Assembly (NCBI GenBank): GCA_002751075.1 | Contig: NAOQ01000072.1 | Span: 68,396-78,878 of the forward strand | Reading direction: 5' to 3' | Origin: Ichthyophonus hoferi | Lineage: Eukaryota; Opisthokonta; Ichthyosporea; Ichthyophonida; Ichthyophonidae | DNA: 10,483 nt | Shown: positions 8,481 to 10,483 of the stretch, piece after piece | How positions within the stretch are numbered: position 1 is the stretch's first letter | Layout: each line of letters begins with the position of its first letter | Program-made: the position numbers and the translations under genes | The notes under the pieces: model-generated | What the model was told of the DNA's origin: nothing | Databases searched by the model: none | Seen by the model: only the letters and a program-made list of their open reading frames with translations

Positions 8481-9002
8481 TTATGGCCAGTCTTTAATCA
8501 CTTAAGTGGTGTTTGCAGTTATAAAAACTCAATTTAAAATACGTGGCAATGCCTATTACAAAAATCCCCGAATCACAAGAAGAGAGTTCAGAACGACACC
8601 TGATTAAGTTACAATATATATATAGTGGTAATGGGTAATAACATTCTTGCACAATGTAATAAATCATTTAGTAATAATTAGTCTGTATACACTTGGCCAA
8701 TTAATATTTTTGTTTATCTGAAATATGATAGAGATTAACTAGTCCACATCATTATTTATCTAGGTGCCCTTCTGAAACATCGTATATTCACCTCTATGTA
8801 AAGCATTGGCCTTAGTCAATCCTGGTGATAAAAATCCATATATATGTTGTAATTAAATCCATTTATAGGATGTAAATCATTTTATGTGTAAATGTTTTAT
8901 TGGAAATAGGACTAGTATCTATTGTACTGAGCTCTATCAAGTAGTCGTCGTAAGGTCGGAGATTTATTGTGTATATAATAACTGTGATCTAAATGTGGTT
9001 GT

Positions 9003-9019
9003 GTATATATATATATATA
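9003..9019. repeat. Short (TA)n microsatellite
   Basis: A perfect TA run in the right flank, with no associated feature. Confidence 0.6.
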
Positions 9020-10191
9020 GTTACGGTGTTATTATTGTAGGAATAATTAAAATTAGACTCAACTAGTTGGCCTTCTAGTAAAGTATCTGAATTATCTACT
9101 TCAAACTCCTCAACGATAAACATACTATAAAAAATATAAAGCATTTAGATTAAACATTAAATTTTGACAACTGATAACGTGTCTTTTACAGTGGTTTTTA
9201 CTCTTTTACTCCTTTTATATATCTCCGACCTTTTGTTTTATGCGCATGTCTATTGATGTGAATAAAGAATTATATTGGCTAATACATTTTACGGAAGATC
9301 AATGAGGCTTACTAGAATTGTCTGGTAACCAATTATCTCATTAGCGCAAATGATCATATTGTGGCATTGACAATCTCATCTAAACGAAGAATCAATCAAT
9401 TAGTATTGGACCAATTATTTCATGACCCGCTTGTTACCAGAAATTTGGCCAAACCGTGTTTTAATTCGGAGTTAACGGTCTTGTAACATAAAAAAATAAG
9501 CTGTAGCAAAAACAATATTGAACGCTTTGGTTCCAACATTTTTAAATAAAGTAGATGCCATTTAAGTATCACATCATGTTCTAGTGGTTAAAAAAAAAAG
9601 TGATGTTTAAAACACATATACAGTAAGCATATGTGATTGGGTTCATAGTTACATATTCTCTTCTTCTTGTGTTTGTGATATTTTTCATTTCTGTACATAT
9701 GCAATTGGTTAGCCATCATCTGCTTGTGGTTCTTAGAGATACTATATAATTTTAAGGCTGAGGAGTCCTCCTGCCGCGCCCCGCGTGCCACAGCTTATGC
9801 AACTCAGATAAATTAAAATGTATTCCAAAAATAGGTTGAAAAATAACATATACTTTGGACCAGATTGATGCTAAAAGATAAAAATCTAATCGCAAATAGA
9901 ACGCAAGAGAACAAAAAAAGATTTTTTAAAACTCCTACAGAATCATTCCATGAAAACAACGGCATGTCGTCAAGGTCAAGCAAGTCAAGTACAAAATAAA
10001 TTTGGAGTTGGATGATTTTAGAGGGCATAAAACCAAACAAAATAAAGATTACAAACATAAGGGTATTTATATTGTTTTATTAACATGTTACTTAGACGTA
10101 CTTAAACAAATCGCAAGATTCTGAACATCTAAGGATTTAAGCAAGTTCTCAAAACAGAACTAAGATTCGTATTTGTCTACAAGACATATAG

Positions 10192-10430
10192 GAGGAAGAG
10201 GTTGTACAACGTGCATTCTCAATTTGTTATGAACTGCCGTCAAAATCTCAAAATGATGCTGGCAAGGAAATTAAAAAAAATGTTACTCCTTTGGGGAATG
10301 TTACAACTGAAGATGCAAGGATACTGCAGAGGATGTGGAAGCCCTGTTGAACTATGTAAGCCAAGCATCGTGTGCAAACAACCAAGACATTTAAGGAACA
10401 AGGCAAACATGAGACAACGATAAAATAGAA
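10192..10430 (+). other. Coding-like patch of unknown family at the right edge
   Basis: After an acceptor-like ACATATAG, the plus strand opens in one frame for about 52 codons containing EEVVQRAFSICYELPSKSQN and then VTPLGNVTTEDARIL. Further coding-like pieces follow in other frames, for example EDVEALLNYVSQ. The amino-acid mix is unlike the low-complexity shadows elsewhere in the window. It may be an exon of a neighbouring plus-strand gene, cut by the window, or a decayed gene or element. I do not recognise it and the exact limits are uncertain. Confidence 0.3.
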
Positions 10431-10483
10431 TTTAACTAGATTATTGTCAATGATGAAGAAGAGAATATCAGAGAATAAGCTGA

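Larger units (their letters stand above)
7243..10190. other. Right flank without a recognisable gene
   Basis: About 3 kb of AT-rich sequence upstream of the IDH2-like gene. Besides the small repeats and the tRNA-like patch listed separately, I see no convincing exon, RNA gene or mobile element. A short GC-rich island (about 9765-9790, CCGCGCCCCGCG) stands out but matches nothing I know. Open frames such as 7809-7567 and 10058-9813 on the minus strand lack recognisable domains and flanking splice signals. Confidence 0.5.

Noticed and set aside
8295-8488. GGCCATAA / TTATGGCC as terminal inverted repeats of a MITE of about 190 bp
   Set aside because: Only 8 bp match, no target-site duplication flanks them, and a match of this size is expected by chance at this distance.
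8462-9591. 14-nt inverted repeats (TTAACCACTAGAAC / GTTCTAGTGGTTAA) as ends of a 1.1-kb DNA transposon
   Set aside because: There is no target-site duplication, no transposase-like sequence inside, and the termini continue differently. A 14-nt match is near chance level across 10 kb of AT-rich DNA.
1-10483. CRISPR arrays, rRNA, intact tRNA, operons or prokaryotic signals
   Set aside because: None was found. The spliced gene, intron density and microsatellites indicate eukaryotic nuclear DNA.

Overview
The window reads as AT-rich nuclear DNA from an animal. It contains one multi-exon gene with short (214-501 nt) GT-AG introns, many microsatellites and no sign of operons or ribosome-binding sites. 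The short introns, high AT content and unusual density of CCAAT/ATTGG suggest an early-branching animal such as a sponge. That assignment is inference and has low confidence.

The only gene I can identify lies on the minus strand from 7074 down to 1821. It is a complete mitochondrial-type NADP-dependent isocitrate dehydrogenase (IDH2-like). I could place 13 coding exons whose phases all agree. They sum to 1305 nt, which is 434 codons plus stop. Every substrate, metal and NADP contact residue I checked by alignment from memory with human IDH1/IDH2 is present. Exon 1 carries a mitochondrial presequence, exon 7 is only 36 nt, and the C-terminus is split over two very small exons (44 and 29 nt). 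Upstream of the ATG is a promoter-like arrangement of two CCAAT boxes and a TATA box.

Layout: 1-1675 is 3' flank, with a 40-A tract near the left edge, a coding-like but interrupted stretch at about 1195-1545 and a possible minus-strand poly(A) signal at 855-860. 1676-1820 is the probable 3' UTR. 1821-7074 is the gene, with introns full of simple repeats (AT, AAT, GA/CT, GATTA, CATA). 7075-7242 is the 5' UTR and promoter. 7243-10483 is mostly featureless AT-rich flank, with a small tandem duplication, a tRNA-like pol III box pair at about 8411-8480, and a coding-like patch of unknown family near the right edge (10192-10430).

I see no previously undescribed multi-gene system. The observations most worth a second look are the CCAAT/ATTGG density, the pyrimidine tracts at both ends of the intron after the in-frame 36-nt exon, and the coincidence of the presequence cleavage site with the exon 1/2 junction.
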